A DNA stretch of 64,000 bases, from positions 22,012 through 86,011 of the forward strand of contig JAEUWB010000011.1 of the NCBI GenBank assembly GCA_016786595.1, in the 5' to 3' direction. Position 1 is the stretch's first letter. The number at the start of each line of letters is the position of its first letter. The position numbers and the translations under genes were made by a program. Positions 52,887 to 63,129 of this stretch are shown piece after piece. The stretch comes from a bacterium. Its GTDB lineage: Bacteria; Bdellovibrionota_C; UBA2361; SZUA-149; JAEUWB01. A model generated the notes under the pieces. That model ran no database searches. It saw only the letters and a list, made by a program, of their open reading frames with translations, and was not told where the DNA came from.

Positions 52887-54974
52887 ATGCAAGCAGGCGT
52901 GCAAAAGTTTCCCAATCAAAAATTCTTAGAACAAGTTGATTGGAAAACGCAATTTGAGCTTATTAGTAAAAATACTCCTTGCGGCGATCAGCCCGCTGCA
53001 ATTGACGCACTTACGCAAAATATTGCAACGCAACGCCTGGGCACATTGAGTGCTAAGGGCAAGTCGCAGTCGCGTCACGTGCTCTTGGGTATTACTGGCT
53101 CCGGTAAGACATTTACAATTGCCAATGTAATTCAAAAGCTCCAACGTCCGACCCTTGTTTTGGCGCATAATAAAACATTAGCCGCACAACTTTATTCTGA
53201 ATTTCTGGAATTATTTCCCAAGAATGCCGTACGCTATTTTGTCAGCTATTACGACTACTACCAACCTGAAGCCTACGTGCCATCGACAGATACTTATATT
53301 GAGAAAGACGCCGCGATTAACGATGAAATCGACAAGCTCAGACATGCTGCCACTAAGGCGCTACTTGAAAGACGGGATGTGATTATTGTTTCAAGTGTAA
53401 GTTGTATTTACGGTTTGGGTGAGCCCGAAGTTTACTTTGAGTCTGTGCTTTTTCTTGAACGCGGTAGCAAAATTACCAAAGAGAAAGTTTTAAGAAAACT
53501 TGTTGATTTACAGTATACACGAGAAGAAACGGAACCCACCGCGGGCACATTTCGTGCCCGTGGTGACGTTGTTGAAGTAATTCCTGTTGCTGAAGATGAA
53601 CTTGCCTTGCGACTTGAATTCTTCGGCGAGGAACTCGAAGCGATTTCTGAAATTGACCGTATTTCCGGCACTGCAAGAGCGCGTCTGGAGCGTGCCTGTA
53701 TTTACCCGGCTAGCCACTTTGTAACCTCACGCGAGAATGTGGATCGAGCGTTGAAAACAATTCGCTCTGAGCTTGAAGCATGCATTCCGGAGCTCGACGG
53801 TTTAGGAAAAACACTTGAGTCTAAGCGTCTTGAACAGCGCGTGCGTTATGACCTTGAGTTGCTAGAGGAAATGGGATTCTGCCCAGGCATTGAGAATTAT
53901 TCGCGACATCTCACAGGGCGCCTACCTGGAGAACCACCGCCGACGCTAGTGGATTATTTCCCCGAAGATCTTTTAGTGGTGATCGATGAAAGCCATGTCA
54001 CAGTGCCACAACTTTTAGGGATGTATCGCGGTGATCGTTCGCGCAAGCAAACGCTAGTTGATTATGGATTTAGATTGCCCTCAGCGCTAGATAATCGTCC
54101 ACTACGTTTTGATGAGTTTCTTGAGCGCACTAAAGATATAATTTTTGTTTCCGCGACCCCTGCAAAGTATGAATTAGAACAAGCTCAGTGCTCAGATATT
54201 TCTCCTGGTAATGTAGTTGAACAAATTATCCGTCCCACTGGATTAATTGATCCAGTTGTGGAAATTCGACCTGCGCAGAATCAGGTCATAGATTTTCAGG
54301 CGGAAATTGCGCAAGTGATTGCGCGTCGTGAGCGCGTGCTTGTAACGACATTAACGAAGCGCCTAGCCGAAGATTTGTCAGAATACTATCGTGAACAGGG
54401 GCTAAAGGTACGCTATTTACATTCCGACATTGAAGTTCTAGAGCGCATTGAGCTGATTCGTTCACTTCGTAACGGAGACTATGACATTTTAGTCGGCATT
54501 AATTTGCTACGCGAAGGCCTAGATTTACCTGAAGTCAGCCTTGTCGGGATTATGGATGCGGATAAAGAAGGGTTTTTGCGTTCAAGCACGAGCTTAATTC
54601 AAACAATTGGCCGCGCCGCACGTAATCTCAACGGCAGAGTTATTCTTTATGCCGACAAGCAGACAGACTCAATCAAATACGCGGTGCGAGAAACAGAACG
54701 CCGGCGTAAAATGCAGATTGAGTATAATAGCGTGCATCAGATTATCCCTCGTTCAGTAACACGTGCTCAGGAGGCACAATTTATTTCTCGTGAAGAAATC
54801 TTTGCGGAAATAGATGTGAAGGAATTGCCCAAAACTCAGCGCGAATGCCAGTTGCTTCTAGAAAAATATCGCAAAGAAATGTTCGCACTAGCCAAGCGCT
54901 TGCGCTTCGAACAAGCCGCTGCACTGAGAGATAAGGTCAAAGTCTTAGAGCGGCTATTTTATAGTTTATCGTAA
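52887..54974 (+). CDS. uvrB: Excinuclease ABC subunit UvrB
   Basis: Nucleotide excision repair helicase-like subunit. 695 residues. Walker A in GITGSGKTF, beta-hairpin [21 protein letters not shown] (given as its first part), [32 protein letters not shown] and [10 protein letters not shown], and a C-terminal UVR motif ([19 protein letters not shown]) that binds UvrC. About 15 extra residues lie before the Walker A, compared with E. coli. Six bases after the dehydrogenase stop. Confidence 0.97.
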   Translation: MQAGVQKFPNQKFLEQVDWKTQFELISKNTPCGDQPAAIDALTQNIATQRLGTLSAKGKSQSRHVLLGITGSGKTFTIANVIQKLQRPTLVLAHNKTLAAQLYSEFLELFPKNAVRYFVSYYDYYQPEAYVPSTDTYIEKDAAINDEIDKLRHAATKALLERRDVIIVSSVSCIYGLGEPEVYFESVLFLERGSKITKEKVLRKLVDLQYTREETEPTAGTFRARGDVVEVIPVAEDELALRLEFFGEELEAISEIDRISGTARARLERACIYPASHFVTSRENVDRALKTIRSELEACIPELDGLGKTLESKRLEQRVRYDLELLEEMGFCPGIENYSRHLTGRLPGEPPPTLVDYFPEDLLVVIDESHVTVPQLLGMYRGDRSRKQTLVDYGFRLPSALDNRPLRFDEFLERTKDIIFVSATPAKYELEQAQCSDISPGNVVEQIIRPTGLIDPVVEIRPAQNQVIDFQAEIAQVIARRERVLVTTLTKRLAEDLSEYYREQGLKVRYLHSDIEVLERIELIRSLRNGDYDILVGINLLREGLDLPEVSLVGIMDADKEGFLRSSTSLIQTIGRAARNLNGRVILYADKQTDSIKYAVRETERRRKMQIEYNSVHQIIPRSVTRAQEAQFISREEIFAEIDVKELPKTQRECQLLLEKYRKEMFALAKRLRFEQAAALRDKVKVLERLFYSLS

Positions 54975-54998
54975 GCGCTCTCTCGTATTGCAAACTTT

Positions 54999-55805
54999 CT
55001 AGGTGCTACCGTCAATCACTAACCCATCCCAGGCCAGTTCAACTACACCATTGGTCTGGTTTAGAAGTTTTTCTGAAGTTTCAGCATGCAAGGCATCATG
55101 TGAGAGATGCGTGAGATAGGCCTTTTTCAGTCCTAAAGACATGGCAAATTCAGTTGCTTGCTCGATTGTAAAGTGTGTTGGATGTGGGCGATGACGTAAG
55201 CCATCTACAACGAGTATCGAAATTCCTTGGAGCGCTTCGCGAGTATGTGCAGGGACGGCAGAACAATCGGTCATGTAGGCGAAATTTCCAATTCGTAGTC
55301 CCATGATTTGTAGCTGACCATGAGTTACTTCGATTGTCTGCAGAGTTAGGTTTTTAAGTATGACCTCTGATCCAATTTCAATTTGATGCAGTTCGACCTG
55401 GGGTGGCGGTGCTCCAGGATAGTCGGGGACTGGGGAGAAGATATAGGAGAACATCCGCTGCAATTCACTAACAGATTTTTGATGCGTATAAATTGGCAGT
55501 GGTGTTTTTGAGTGAAAATTACATACACGTAGATCGTCAATGCCAAAGACATGATCGGCATGCGTGTGAGTGTAGATCACTGCATCGAGTGTCGAAAAAT
55601 CATAACGCAGCATCTGTTGACGGAGATCGGGAGTGGTGTCGACCAGGGCTCGACATTCTCCCAGTTCTTCTTTCCAGGAGATGAGGATTGAAGAGCGTAA
55701 CCGACAGTCACGCGGGTCCTTTGATTGACAGACCCGACAGGCACAGCCCGGCAAGGGCACCCCCGTAGATGTTCCTGTGCCAAGTAATGTAATTTTAAAA
55801 TCCAT
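54999..55805 (-). CDS. PhnP-like metallo-beta-lactamase-fold hydrolase
   Basis: 268 residues. The metal motif THTHADHVFGIDDL is present, with GTGTSTGVP at the start and DCSAVP later, as in the PhnP/RNase Z-like group. Four cysteines (CACRVC and further) near residue 20 suggest a structural zinc site. Might cleave cyclic phosphodiesters or lipoate/coenzyme precursors; the substrate is unknown. Convergent with uvrB. Confidence 0.87.
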   Translation of the reverse strand: MDFKITLLGTGTSTGVPLPGCACRVCQSKDPRDCRLRSSILISWKEELGECRALVDTTPDLRQQMLRYDFSTLDAVIYTHTHADHVFGIDDLRVCNFHSKTPLPIYTHQKSVSELQRMFSYIFSPVPDYPGAPPPQVELHQIEIGSEVILKNLTLQTIEVTHGQLQIMGLRIGNFAYMTDCSAVPAHTREALQGISILVVDGLRHRPHPTHFTIEQATEFAMSLGLKKAYLTHLSHDALHAETSEKLLNQTNGVVELAWDGLVIDGST

Positions 55806-55875
55806 TTTTTCGCGAGTATTTATTGTACTCTAACTCCTTGCAGAGATTAAAGAATCGATAGTATAACACTTCTCT

Positions 55876-56316
55876 ATGGCTAATGAGAAACCAGAAGAAG
55901 TCCGCATCATCGACAAGAGAAGATTTACGTCAGACGGAGAAATTAGAAAAGAGGGAGAAGTTTTAAGCTCTGATTTTAGCGCTCCTCAACAAGCAAGCCA
56001 AAATCAAGCCACTGAAGCTAAATTGCAAAGTGAACGGCGCCAAGCTCCGCCTGCCACGACCGACACTGACGAACCAATTGACTTTTCCTCTTTTATCGTC
56101 AGTATTGCCACGCAGGCTATGGCCGCACTGGGAGAAATTCCAAACCCACAAACAGGAGTCCAAGCTCCGAATCATGCCGCGGCACGGGAGTTGATTGATA
56201 TTATTGCGATGTTGGATCTAAAGACTAAGGGTAATCTTAGCGCAGATGAGGCGCTTTTGATCGAGGAAGTTTTGCATAGTTTGCGCTTAGCCTTCGTCAA
56301 ACGCTTTACGAAATAA
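55876..56316 (+). CDS. DUF1844 family protein
   Basis: 146 residues. The N-terminal part is charged (RIIDKRRFTSDGEIRKEGE), then low complexity, then the DUF1844 core: IDFSSFIVSIATQAMAALGE, then AARELIDIIAMLDLKTKGNL and EEVLHSLRLAFVKR. Widespread in deltaproteobacteria; function unknown. Starts a run of plus-strand genes with the Deg protease next by 14-20 bp. Confidence 0.85.
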   Translation: MANEKPEEVRIIDKRRFTSDGEIRKEGEVLSSDFSAPQQASQNQATEAKLQSERRQAPPATTDTDEPIDFSSFIVSIATQAMAALGEIPNPQTGVQAPNHAAARELIDIIAMLDLKTKGNLSADEALLIEEVLHSLRLAFVKRFTK

Positions 56317-56335
56317 CAGTGTATTAAATTTGACT

Positions 56336-57811
56336 ATGAAAATCAGTATTTTAAGAAGTTTTATTATTCTTGTGGCTGTAGTTAATTGTATCTGGAGCGC
56401 AAATTCATTTGCCGCAGACACATTTTGGCTTGATAGTAAGGAGCATAAATCTGACGTTCAGTTTCAGATCCCAAGCTTTGCTCCTTTAGTTGAAAAATTA
56501 GCCGATGGGGTTGTCAATATTTCAACCGAAGTCAAAGATGAAACACCAAACGCGCAGGGCCTGCAGTTTGGCGGCCAAGGCATGGACGAGTTGCCATTTC
56601 CATTCCCATTTCCACTACCACGCAGTCGTTCTAATAAGTCATTTAGCTTAGGCAGTGGTTTTGTAATTTCGCCAGATGGTTATATTGTGACAAATTTCCA
56701 TGTGGTCGACCATGCGACAAAAATTACAGTTAATTTTAAGGGCAGTAAAAAAACCTATCAAGCTAAAGTAATTGGAAAAGATCAGAAGTCAGACATTGCG
56801 CTTTTAAAAATTGAAAAGCCCGACGCTGAGCTCCAATCATGCGTGCTTGGAGATTCGGAAAGCTTGAAAGTTGGTGACTGGGTGTTAGCGATTGGCAATC
56901 CATTTCGCTTGGGCCATACCGTTACTTCTGGCATCGTTTCAGCGTTGGGGCGTAAAAATCTTGGTTCTGGTCGAGAGGACTTCATCCAGACCGATGCTTC
57001 AATTAACCCAGGTAACTCTGGTGGCCCGCTATTTAATGCTCAAGGAGAAGTGATTGGTGTTAATACTGCAATCTATAGCCCGGGAGCTGCGACTACTGGG
57101 ACCGGTTTTAATATCGGGATTGGGTTTGCCTTGCCGATCAATGAAGTAAAGAAAATTATCACGCAGCTTAAGCAGAAAGGTAAAGTTACCCGCGGTTGGC
57201 TTGGAGTTTTAATCCAGGAAGTTTCCGAAGATATCGCTGAAGCTAAAAAACTTGGAAATCTAGACGGCTCTCTAGTTTCTGATGTTTTAGACAAGAGTCC
57301 TGCAGCCGATGCTGGTTTCAAGCGCGGGGATGTGATTGTTGAATTTGACGGTAAGCCTGTGCGTAATAATGAAGATTTGCCTGCAATGGTTGCTGATACT
57401 GCCGTTGGTAAGAAAGTCGAGATTGGAGTGATTCGAGAAGGTAAGCGTCTGCAAATTCCGGTTACAATTCGTGAGCTTGAAGATAAGGCCGAAGGCAAGC
57501 AGACGAATGAGCCGGTTACTGATGAGAATAAACTAGGAATGATGCTACAGGAGCTGACCCCAGAAATTGCACGAACCCTAGGGATGGATGAGGAAATCGG
57601 ATTACTTGTTGCGGGAGTTGCTCCTGATTCTCCTGCCCAGGAAGCTGGTATTAAGCGCGGAGATTTAGTGCTTGAAGTTGGAAGCGTTCCTGTGAAAAGC
57701 TTAAGTGACTTTGCTGAAGCGACAAAGTCACTGGAAAAGAAGAAACCGATTTTGCTTTTAATCAAGCGTGGTCAGAATACGATCTATGTCACATTACGCT
57801 TTGAAGAGTAG
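56336..57811 (+). CDS. degP: Periplasmic Do/Deg serine protease with two PDZ domains
   Basis: 491 residues from ATG 56336. Signal peptide ends FAA|D. Protease domain with His in TNFHVVDHAT, Asp in KSDIALLK and Ser228 in NPGNSGGP. PDZ1 (~270-365) and PDZ2 (~390-490, GLLVAGVAPDSPAQEAG) follow. Degrades or refolds misfolded envelope proteins, important beside Tol-Pal and LpxL. Q-linker composition varies; could equally be called DegQ/HtrA. Confidence 0.94.
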   Translation: MKISILRSFIILVAVVNCIWSANSFAADTFWLDSKEHKSDVQFQIPSFAPLVEKLADGVVNISTEVKDETPNAQGLQFGGQGMDELPFPFPFPLPRSRSNKSFSLGSGFVISPDGYIVTNFHVVDHATKITVNFKGSKKTYQAKVIGKDQKSDIALLKIEKPDAELQSCVLGDSESLKVGDWVLAIGNPFRLGHTVTSGIVSALGRKNLGSGREDFIQTDASINPGNSGGPLFNAQGEVIGVNTAIYSPGAATTGTGFNIGIGFALPINEVKKIITQLKQKGKVTRGWLGVLIQEVSEDIAEAKKLGNLDGSLVSDVLDKSPAADAGFKRGDVIVEFDGKPVRNNEDLPAMVADTAVGKKVEIGVIREGKRLQIPVTIRELEDKAEGKQTNEPVTDENKLGMMLQELTPEIARTLGMDEEIGLLVAGVAPDSPAQEAGIKRGDLVLEVGSVPVKSLSDFAEATKSLEKKKPILLLIKRGQNTIYVTLRFEE

Positions 57812-58832
57812 TTGTTTGAATTTAAGGTATTTTTTAATTTTTGCCGGCGTTTTTTGGCTGAGTGCTTGTGGTGAAGCTAAGCCCGACATTTACGAGGATC
57901 CCGAGTCGTTTTGGGATTCAGTGGCAAAAACCATTTATGGTGAGAAGAGCAATGATGGCAAGCTTGAAGCTGTTTCTGATTCACAATTAAAGAAATATTT
58001 TGAACGCGGAGCTTATTTGGTCCGTGCAGCTGCAGCCTGCGGAATGTGCCATGCCGCAATCGACAGTCAATTGCCACGTGGAGATGTGCATGAAGTGCTA
58101 AGCGGCGGGCGCGTACTTGAAGATCAATTTGGGCCGCTCGTCACTGCAAATATTACCCCTGCTACGGGAACTGGTATAGGCAGTTGGACCCCAGAAGAAA
58201 TATCGCGCGCAATTCGCTCTTCACTTGGCAAGGGAGATCGAGCATTGTCGCTGGAGGCGCATCTAAGCTATCGCTGGCTTTCCGATCAGGATATGCGGGC
58301 AATTACAGTCTACCTTTTGAGTCTCAATGCAGTAGAGCGAGAAATTCCAAGACGCGAACTTGGGTTTTTTGAACGCAAACGCTGGGGGCTATTTTCTAGA
58401 CATGAAGAAGTGCGAGGCTATGTGCCAACTCCGGCAACTGTAAATAAGCAAATCTACGGGAAATATTTATACAATAATGTTTCTCAGTGCGTGCTCTGTC
58501 ATGGAGCTCAAGGAGCTGGTCCAAGTGGTAGTGGCTCAAGTTTATGGACACTAGTTTCTAACCTATTTGCACCAAATGAAATTGATGCTGCTACGGAAGC
58601 TTTAATTGCTAAGCCTAGCGCAGAGCAGGTTAAGCATCTGGAGCAGGCAGATTTTCCACTTCCTGGACCTGATATTAGAGGGGGAGCCAGTGGGCGCCTG
58701 GCCTCATGGACAACAGAAAATTATCTAGAGCATTTCGCCAAAGGCCGCTCTTTGGGCTGTCCGGTTGAGTATTACAACAAGATGACTGCGGAAGATCAGC
58801 AGTCATTGGCAGAGTATTTGAAGGCCATGTAG
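57786..58832 (+). CDS. Dihaem cytochrome c lipoprotein (alcohol dehydrogenase cytochrome subunit-like)
   Basis: 348 residues from ATG 57786, overlapping the Deg gene by 26 bp; TTG 57816 would give a shorter prelipoprotein. Lipobox LSAC. Two haem motifs: CGMCH in the first domain and CVLCH in the second. The first domain carries NITPATGTGIGSWTPEEISRA, the pattern of membrane-bound alcohol/gluconate dehydrogenase cytochrome subunits. No dehydrogenase partner is seen. Likely electron carrier in the periplasm. Confidence 0.85.
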   Translation: MSHYALKSSCLNLRYFLIFAGVFWLSACGEAKPDIYEDPESFWDSVAKTIYGEKSNDGKLEAVSDSQLKKYFERGAYLVRAAAACGMCHAAIDSQLPRGDVHEVLSGGRVLEDQFGPLVTANITPATGTGIGSWTPEEISRAIRSSLGKGDRALSLEAHLSYRWLSDQDMRAITVYLLSLNAVEREIPRRELGFFERKRWGLFSRHEEVRGYVPTPATVNKQIYGKYLYNNVSQCVLCHGAQGAGPSGSGSSLWTLVSNLFAPNEIDAATEALIAKPSAEQVKHLEQADFPLPGPDIRGGASGRLASWTTENYLEHFAKGRSLGCPVEYYNKMTAEDQQSLAEYLKAM

Positions 58833-58840
58833 AGTGTCAG

Positions 58841-58875
58841 CCTTAGGCTTGCACTTGACCTTCTCCTTGTCTGTT
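58841..58875. repeat. TTAGGCTTGCACTTGACC motif copy
   Basis: CCTTAGGCTTGCACTTGACC begins 8 bp after the cytochrome gene stop. Related copies follow tolB (2522), truA (18037) and ruvB (23456), always just downstream of a gene on the plus strand. Confidence 0.5.
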
Positions 58876-59088
58876 TGCCAACGCTGAACCTGCGTAAACC
58901 CGATTTGAATCTTGTTCTTCCCCATGTTTTGTGGGCAATTGTCTCTTGTCCCGTCCTCAATCGAGGTCAAGCTAATTAAGAAAGAGAAGAGGGGGTAAGG
59001 TTATGTATATGTTCAAGCCGAAGAAAATAATATTACCGATCTCTACTCCTGCTTCCATTTTGGATTAGAAAAAAGTATTAGTCTGATC

Positions 59089-60135
59089 ATGCTCTTAGCG
59101 ATCGAGACTAGTTGTGATGAAAGTGCTGCGGCTATTTTTGACATGCCCGCAAAGCCAGGTCCGTATCGTGATTCCTTGCTGGCAGAAGTAGTCTCTTCGC
59201 AGATAAAATTGCATGCGGCCTATGGAGGCGTTGTTCCAGAATTAGCTGCACGTGAACACCTTAAAAATTTACCACTTGTTGTCGAGGAAGTATTTAAGCT
59301 AGCGCAGGTACAAGCCGAGAAAATTAGCCACGTGGCCGTGACCTATGGTCCAGGGCTAAATATTTGCCTAATGATTGGTCTGGCGTTTGCAAAAACTTTT
59401 GCAAAATCTGTTGGCGCACAATTATTGCCAATCAATCATCTAGAGGGTCATTTAAGAGCAATTCATCTTGAATACGAGGCTTCGAGAGCTTCTTACCCGC
59501 GGCTCTATCTTTTAGTCTCTGGTGGACATACTGCCTTAATTTTGGAATCTAAATTTCGTGTCTATGATTTAATCGCCCAGACCCGAGATGACGCTGCAGG
59601 GGAAGCTTTTGATAAAGCCGGAACTTTACTGGGGCTTGAATTCCCTGGTGGGCCGCAAATTTCTAAACTCGCAGAACTAGGTAACGCAGCAAAAGTTCCA
59701 CTACCGATTGGCGTTAAAGCCGATCCTACGAGCTTTAGTTTTTCTGGATTAAAAACTGCACTGCGTCGTGAAATTGAAATTCGGGGCAGCTTGACTGGAC
59801 AAGACCAAGCAGATTTAGCAGCTGCTCTACAGGCTGCAATTGTGACGGCGCTCTTAAATAAAACTGAGCAGGCGTTGCGTAAGTATCATCCACGACAAGT
59901 TATTTTGACAGGTGGAGTTGCGGCAAATCCGTCCTTACGTGCTGGACTTGAGCTTCTGGCTGGGCAGCAGCTTGCGCAATTTATTGTTCCAAGTCGTCAA
60001 TGGTGTACAGATAATGCTGCGATGATCGGAGCCTGTGCATTGGATCTTTTAGCTGCTGGGCAAACATTCCCTGATTTTTCTGTAGGACCAACACCGTCCC
60101 TTGCCTTAGAATTCATCCAGCCGAGTGCGAGATAA
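59089..60135 (+). CDS. tsaD: tRNA N6-threonylcarbamoyladenosine synthase component TsaD
   Basis: Transfers threonylcarbamoyl to A37 of ANN-decoding tRNAs with TsaB/TsaE. 348 residues: AIETSCDESAAAIFD, the metal-binding NHLEGHLRAIH, VSGGHTALIL and the nucleotide-binding DDAAGEAFDKAGTLLGLEFPGG in parts. Spaced normally. The stop TAA overlaps the rsmA start ATG (TAATG), so the two are coupled. Confidence 0.96.
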   Translation: MLLAIETSCDESAAAIFDMPAKPGPYRDSLLAEVVSSQIKLHAAYGGVVPELAAREHLKNLPLVVEEVFKLAQVQAEKISHVAVTYGPGLNICLMIGLAFAKTFAKSVGAQLLPINHLEGHLRAIHLEYEASRASYPRLYLLVSGGHTALILESKFRVYDLIAQTRDDAAGEAFDKAGTLLGLEFPGGPQISKLAELGNAAKVPLPIGVKADPTSFSFSGLKTALRREIEIRGSLTGQDQADLAAALQAAIVTALLNKTEQALRKYHPRQVILTGGVAANPSLRAGLELLAGQQLAQFIVPSRQWCTDNAAMIGACALDLLAAGQTFPDFSVGPTPSLALEFIQPSAR

Positions 60136-61016
60136 TGCAGCGCCAAGAAGTAAAAGCTTTACTGGCTAGACTCGGCGTTAAGCCCTCTAAGGGCAGGGGG
60201 CAGAATTTCCTTATTGAACCGGAAGTTGTCGAAGATCTCCTGCAATTTTCACAAATCTCAGCTGATGCTGAGTTGATCGAAATCGGACCTGGGCTTGGAG
60301 TATTAACTGAGAAGTTAAGTAAATTAGTAAGTACTCGTCAGCGCAAAATACTGACGGCAATTGAGGTTGAGCCAGAATTTGCAACAAACCTCAGGCAGCG
60401 CTTTGGAAATCTAACCGTAATATGCGATGACGTAAGAAATGTGAACTTGCCACTTACACTAGATTCTGCGCAAGCTAAGTATTATCTTTTTGGAAATTTG
60501 CCTTATTCGCTCTCGTCATCGATTCTTGAATGGGTAGTCACGCAGCGAGAGTATATCGAGGGCGCTGTGTTTCTACTGCAACGCGAATTTGTTGAACGGA
60601 TTTCCGCTCAGCCTGGCTCACGAGCCTACGGCTCAATCAGCGTATTTCTTCAACGCTACGCATTTCTGGATGCCGGAAGCGTGGTCTCCCCGGAAGTTTT
60701 TGTGCCTGCTCCAAAAGTTGATTCGCAGATTGTACGACTGCGCATGCGCGCTAAACCTTATCCTGAGCTCAAAAATGAAGCCGTATTTGAACGGATTGTG
60801 CGTGCGGCTTTTTCAGCGCGAAGAAAAACTCTAATTAATTCACTAATGCAGTCGAGCTTTGTGAGAAATGCTAATTTTGCTACGCAACAAAATACTAAGG
60901 CCACCTTGCAGGCGGCCTTAGTGGAGGCTCAAATCGACGAGCAGCGTCGAGCGGAAACTTTAAGCTTAGACGAGTTTGCTCAACTTGCAGATAGTATTAA
61001 GCGTCAAGGTTTTTAG
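60135..61016 (+). CDS. rsmA: 16S rRNA dimethyladenosine transferase RsmA (KsgA)
   Basis: Dimethylates two adjacent adenines in helix 45 of 16S rRNA, late in 30S assembly. 293 residues: SKGRGQNFLIEPEVVEDLL, SAM-binding EIGPGLGVLTE, and the catalytic GNLPYSLSSSI. C-terminal helical domain ~200-290. Translationally coupled to tsaD by a TAATG overlap. Confidence 0.96.
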   Translation: MQRQEVKALLARLGVKPSKGRGQNFLIEPEVVEDLLQFSQISADAELIEIGPGLGVLTEKLSKLVSTRQRKILTAIEVEPEFATNLRQRFGNLTVICDDVRNVNLPLTLDSAQAKYYLFGNLPYSLSSSILEWVVTQREYIEGAVFLLQREFVERISAQPGSRAYGSISVFLQRYAFLDAGSVVSPEVFVPAPKVDSQIVRLRMRAKPYPELKNEAVFERIVRAAFSARRKTLINSLMQSSFVRNANFATQQNTKATLQAALVEAQIDEQRRAETLSLDEFAQLADSIKRQGF

Positions 61017-61043
61017 CTTGCGCTTAATTTGTAAATCCTGCGT

Positions 61044-61322
61044 CTACCAGGAATTTTTACTAGTTTGAGCTGTCGGCTCACTGCCCATTGCAGCCATGTC
61101 TTCTGCAGCTGCTTCTCCGCGATTTTTCTTGAAAAACTCTTCTGGGATTGGTCCGATTAAGTTTTCAACTGAATCGCAGCGAATTCGCCAGTCAGCGCCA
61201 ACTTTAAATCCGTCGATCGCCCCGTCACGAATCAATTCGTAAACTTTTGGGCGTTGAATCCGTAGTAATTGTGCAACTTCTCTTACAGTTAAAAGCACAG
61301 GTGTTTTTTTCTTCTGGTCCAT
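61044..61322 (-). CDS. Excisionase-family (MerR-like) helix-turn-helix protein
   Basis: 92 residues. A small winged HTH at residues ~8-55: TVREVAQLLRIQRPKVYELI then GFKVGADWRI, the standard 'HTH_17' excisionase pattern. The C-terminal ~35 residues are Ala/Glu-rich and likely flexible. An AGGAGG-like box (GGAGGTT) is just upstream of the ATG on the minus strand. No integrase is near, so it is probably a chromosomal regulator. Confidence 0.85.
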   Translation of the reverse strand: MDQKKKTPVLLTVREVAQLLRIQRPKVYELIRDGAIDGFKVGADWRIRCDSVENLIGPIPEEFFKKNRGEAAAEDMAAMGSEPTAQTSKNSW

Positions 61323-61508
61323 TTCAACCTCCTAATTTGAGTCAGGCCTAAAAGCGAGTTTTAATTCTGACCCACAAAACCTAAATTAGAGCGTAGTTAC
61401 CGACTCTCAGCTTTGAATGCTGCGTAATGCATGCTGAATGAATCTATTTCGCTCACATATAACTTTCGGGATAATGCAGACTTTTCTTAAGTAATATTAT
61501 TTCGATCA

Positions 61509-61531
61509 GCCCTACGAGATTCTCGTAGGGC
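61509..61531 (-). terminator. 10-bp GC-rich hairpin after the lpxL-like/TPR operon
   Basis: GCCCTACGAG (61509-61518) pairs with CTCGTAGGGC (61522-61531) around 3 nt. It lies 58 bp past the stop of the TPR lipoprotein gene on the minus strand. T-run is absent, but stem stability is high. Confidence 0.5.
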
Positions 61532-61588
61532 CCAATGTTTTCAGGGGGTTAGAGTTTTGGAAAAAGCGGAAAATCTTTTAAAGCCGAG

Positions 61589-62068
61589 CTATTTTGCGAT
61601 GCTTTTATTGCGATCTTCAGCAGCGAGCATGGCTTTATGCACGCGGTCGATATCGACATCAAAAAGCAAGGGGTCAAGGTCGTGATAGATTGTCAGTAAG
61701 TCAATTGCTTCATCGTATTTACCTTCCTGTTGCATGTCACTGGCGATGTCGCGATAGCGAAAAATCAGTGGTTCAGCCGGAACTTGATTCGCCCGTGCTT
61801 CGTCGTAACTGCCCAGTGCTCGTTCGTATTGCTTCTCCTTGCGGTAGAGGTCGCCAATTGTGATTAGATAATAGTAGGGATTTTCCTCGGCAGGGCGTTT
61901 TTTGTCGCGCAGGCGCCGTTCCATGTGGGTACGGTAGTAGGCTCGCGCTTTTTCATAATCTCCCTGTTGTTCGTACATGCGAGCCTGCGTTAAATCAGTT
62001 TTAATTGCGCAGCTATTCAGAACAAGCGTTGCGATGATTGTAAGGTAAATAAAAATTCGATTACTCAC
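61589..62068 (-). CDS. TPR-containing lipoprotein
   Basis: 159 residues from GTG 62068, with GGAG 9 bp upstream; the start lies inside the upstream gene (8-bp overlap), signalling coupling. Lipobox LNSC. TPR-like repeats follow: QARMYEQQGDYEKARAYYR, then GDLYRKEKQYERALGSYDEA and DMQQEGKYDEAIDLL. Outer-membrane lipoprotein adapter; partner unknown. Linked to a lipid A acyltransferase-type gene. Confidence 0.8.
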   Translation of the reverse strand: MSNRIFIYLTIIATLVLNSCAIKTDLTQARMYEQQGDYEKARAYYRTHMERRLRDKKRPAEENPYYYLITIGDLYRKEKQYERALGSYDEARANQVPAEPLIFRYRDIASDMQQEGKYDEAIDLLTIYHDLDPLLFDVDIDRVHKAMLAAEDRNKSIAK

Positions 62069-62978
62069 TGTCTTTTGCTCCAGATTTAAGCCAACTGATG
62101 TATTCTGCCGTTGAGCGTGGGAATACGCCAGGCGCTGTGTAGTCAATGCCGGGGCGCCTACGCCAACGCCTGTGCCACCAAATCCACTGCTCAGGATAGA
62201 GTCGGATCATTTCCTCAAGTTTCTCGGTATAGGCATAAATTGCAGCACTTAGTGCGTCAGGTGCCTTTGGGTCAATTTCAATTTTTGTAATTCGAATGTA
62301 ATACTCAAGTGGAGCTCGGCGCACGATAAAAATCGGACAAAGTGTATTACCATAGCGAATACTGAGATCGACAAGGGAACTTGGATAAAGTGCAAGTTTA
62401 CCGAAGAAAGGAACAAATGTCGCCTCGGCTTGGATGTCTTGGTCAATTAGTAGGGATAATAGAGAAGGCGATTTCAGCACGCGAATAATTTGCTTCATCG
62501 AGATTACGCCTGAGCGCCCGATGGAAACAAGCTTGTGACTGTCCCTTAGTTTTTGAATCAGCCAATCGGCGATTTTGTAATTGGCTTTGCGATAAACAGG
62601 GGCAACGCTATAGCCAGTTTTCGAAAAATAAGCTGCAAGGATTTCAATTGGTCCAAGATGCCCACTCATGGCTAAGACTGCCTTGCCAGATTTTATTCCT
62701 TGCTCAAAATGTTCAAGTCCATCAACTGTGAATTTGCCGATTCCTGGTTTAAGAATTAATTTTCCGCAAATTGCCTCAGCGACCATTTCGCCGGCATGCA
62801 TGAAACTTTCGCGCGCAATGCTAGTAGTAGTTTTACTTGTCGCTAGATAAGTTTTGCAAAAATCTAATTGTGCGATGGCAATTTGAAACTCACGCTTCGA
62901 GGAGTAGGAAAAAAGCAGGCCGACCATGCGCCCAAGTCGGGTAAAGCAATACAAACAGATTTTAATTGCTAATTTCAT
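62061..62978 (-). CDS. LpxL/HtrB-family lipid A biosynthesis acyltransferase
   Basis: 305 residues from ATG 62978 (M18 of the longer frame, which lacks support). Membrane-near N-terminus, then the LPLAT catalytic HxxxxE motif in MSGHLGPIEIL, a FVPFFGKLALYPSSLVDL block and WIWWHRRWRRRPG, all usual in LpxL/LpxM-type enzymes. Adds secondary acyl chains to lipid A on the inner membrane. Co-transcribed with a TPR lipoprotein gene. Confidence 0.9.
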   Translation of the reverse strand: MKLAIKICLYCFTRLGRMVGLLFSYSSKREFQIAIAQLDFCKTYLATSKTTTSIARESFMHAGEMVAEAICGKLILKPGIGKFTVDGLEHFEQGIKSGKAVLAMSGHLGPIEILAAYFSKTGYSVAPVYRKANYKIADWLIQKLRDSHKLVSIGRSGVISMKQIIRVLKSPSLLSLLIDQDIQAEATFVPFFGKLALYPSSLVDLSIRYGNTLCPIFIVRRAPLEYYIRITKIEIDPKAPDALSAAIYAYTEKLEEMIRLYPEQWIWWHRRWRRRPGIDYTAPGVFPRSTAEYISWLKSGAKDSE

Positions 62979-63129
62979 CAGAGCTATTGTTGCAGAGTGT
63001 GAGCAAAAGATAAAAATAAATAAATACAACTATTTACGCAGTGATTTGCCCGAGAAAATAGCAATTATTGCTAAAATTATGGCTTTCGACTATGAATCAC
63101 GCCTCGAAATAATAAGAGATTAATTAATC

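Noticed and set aside
57073..57765. A 230-codon minus-strand frame
   Set aside because: Antisense to the Deg protease; composition is Ser/Pro/Thr-rich as expected from reading codons backwards.
61044..61322. Prophage or integron remnant suggested by an excisionase-like gene
   Set aside because: No integrase, attachment site or phage gene in the surroundings; small HTH proteins of this family are common chromosomal regulators.
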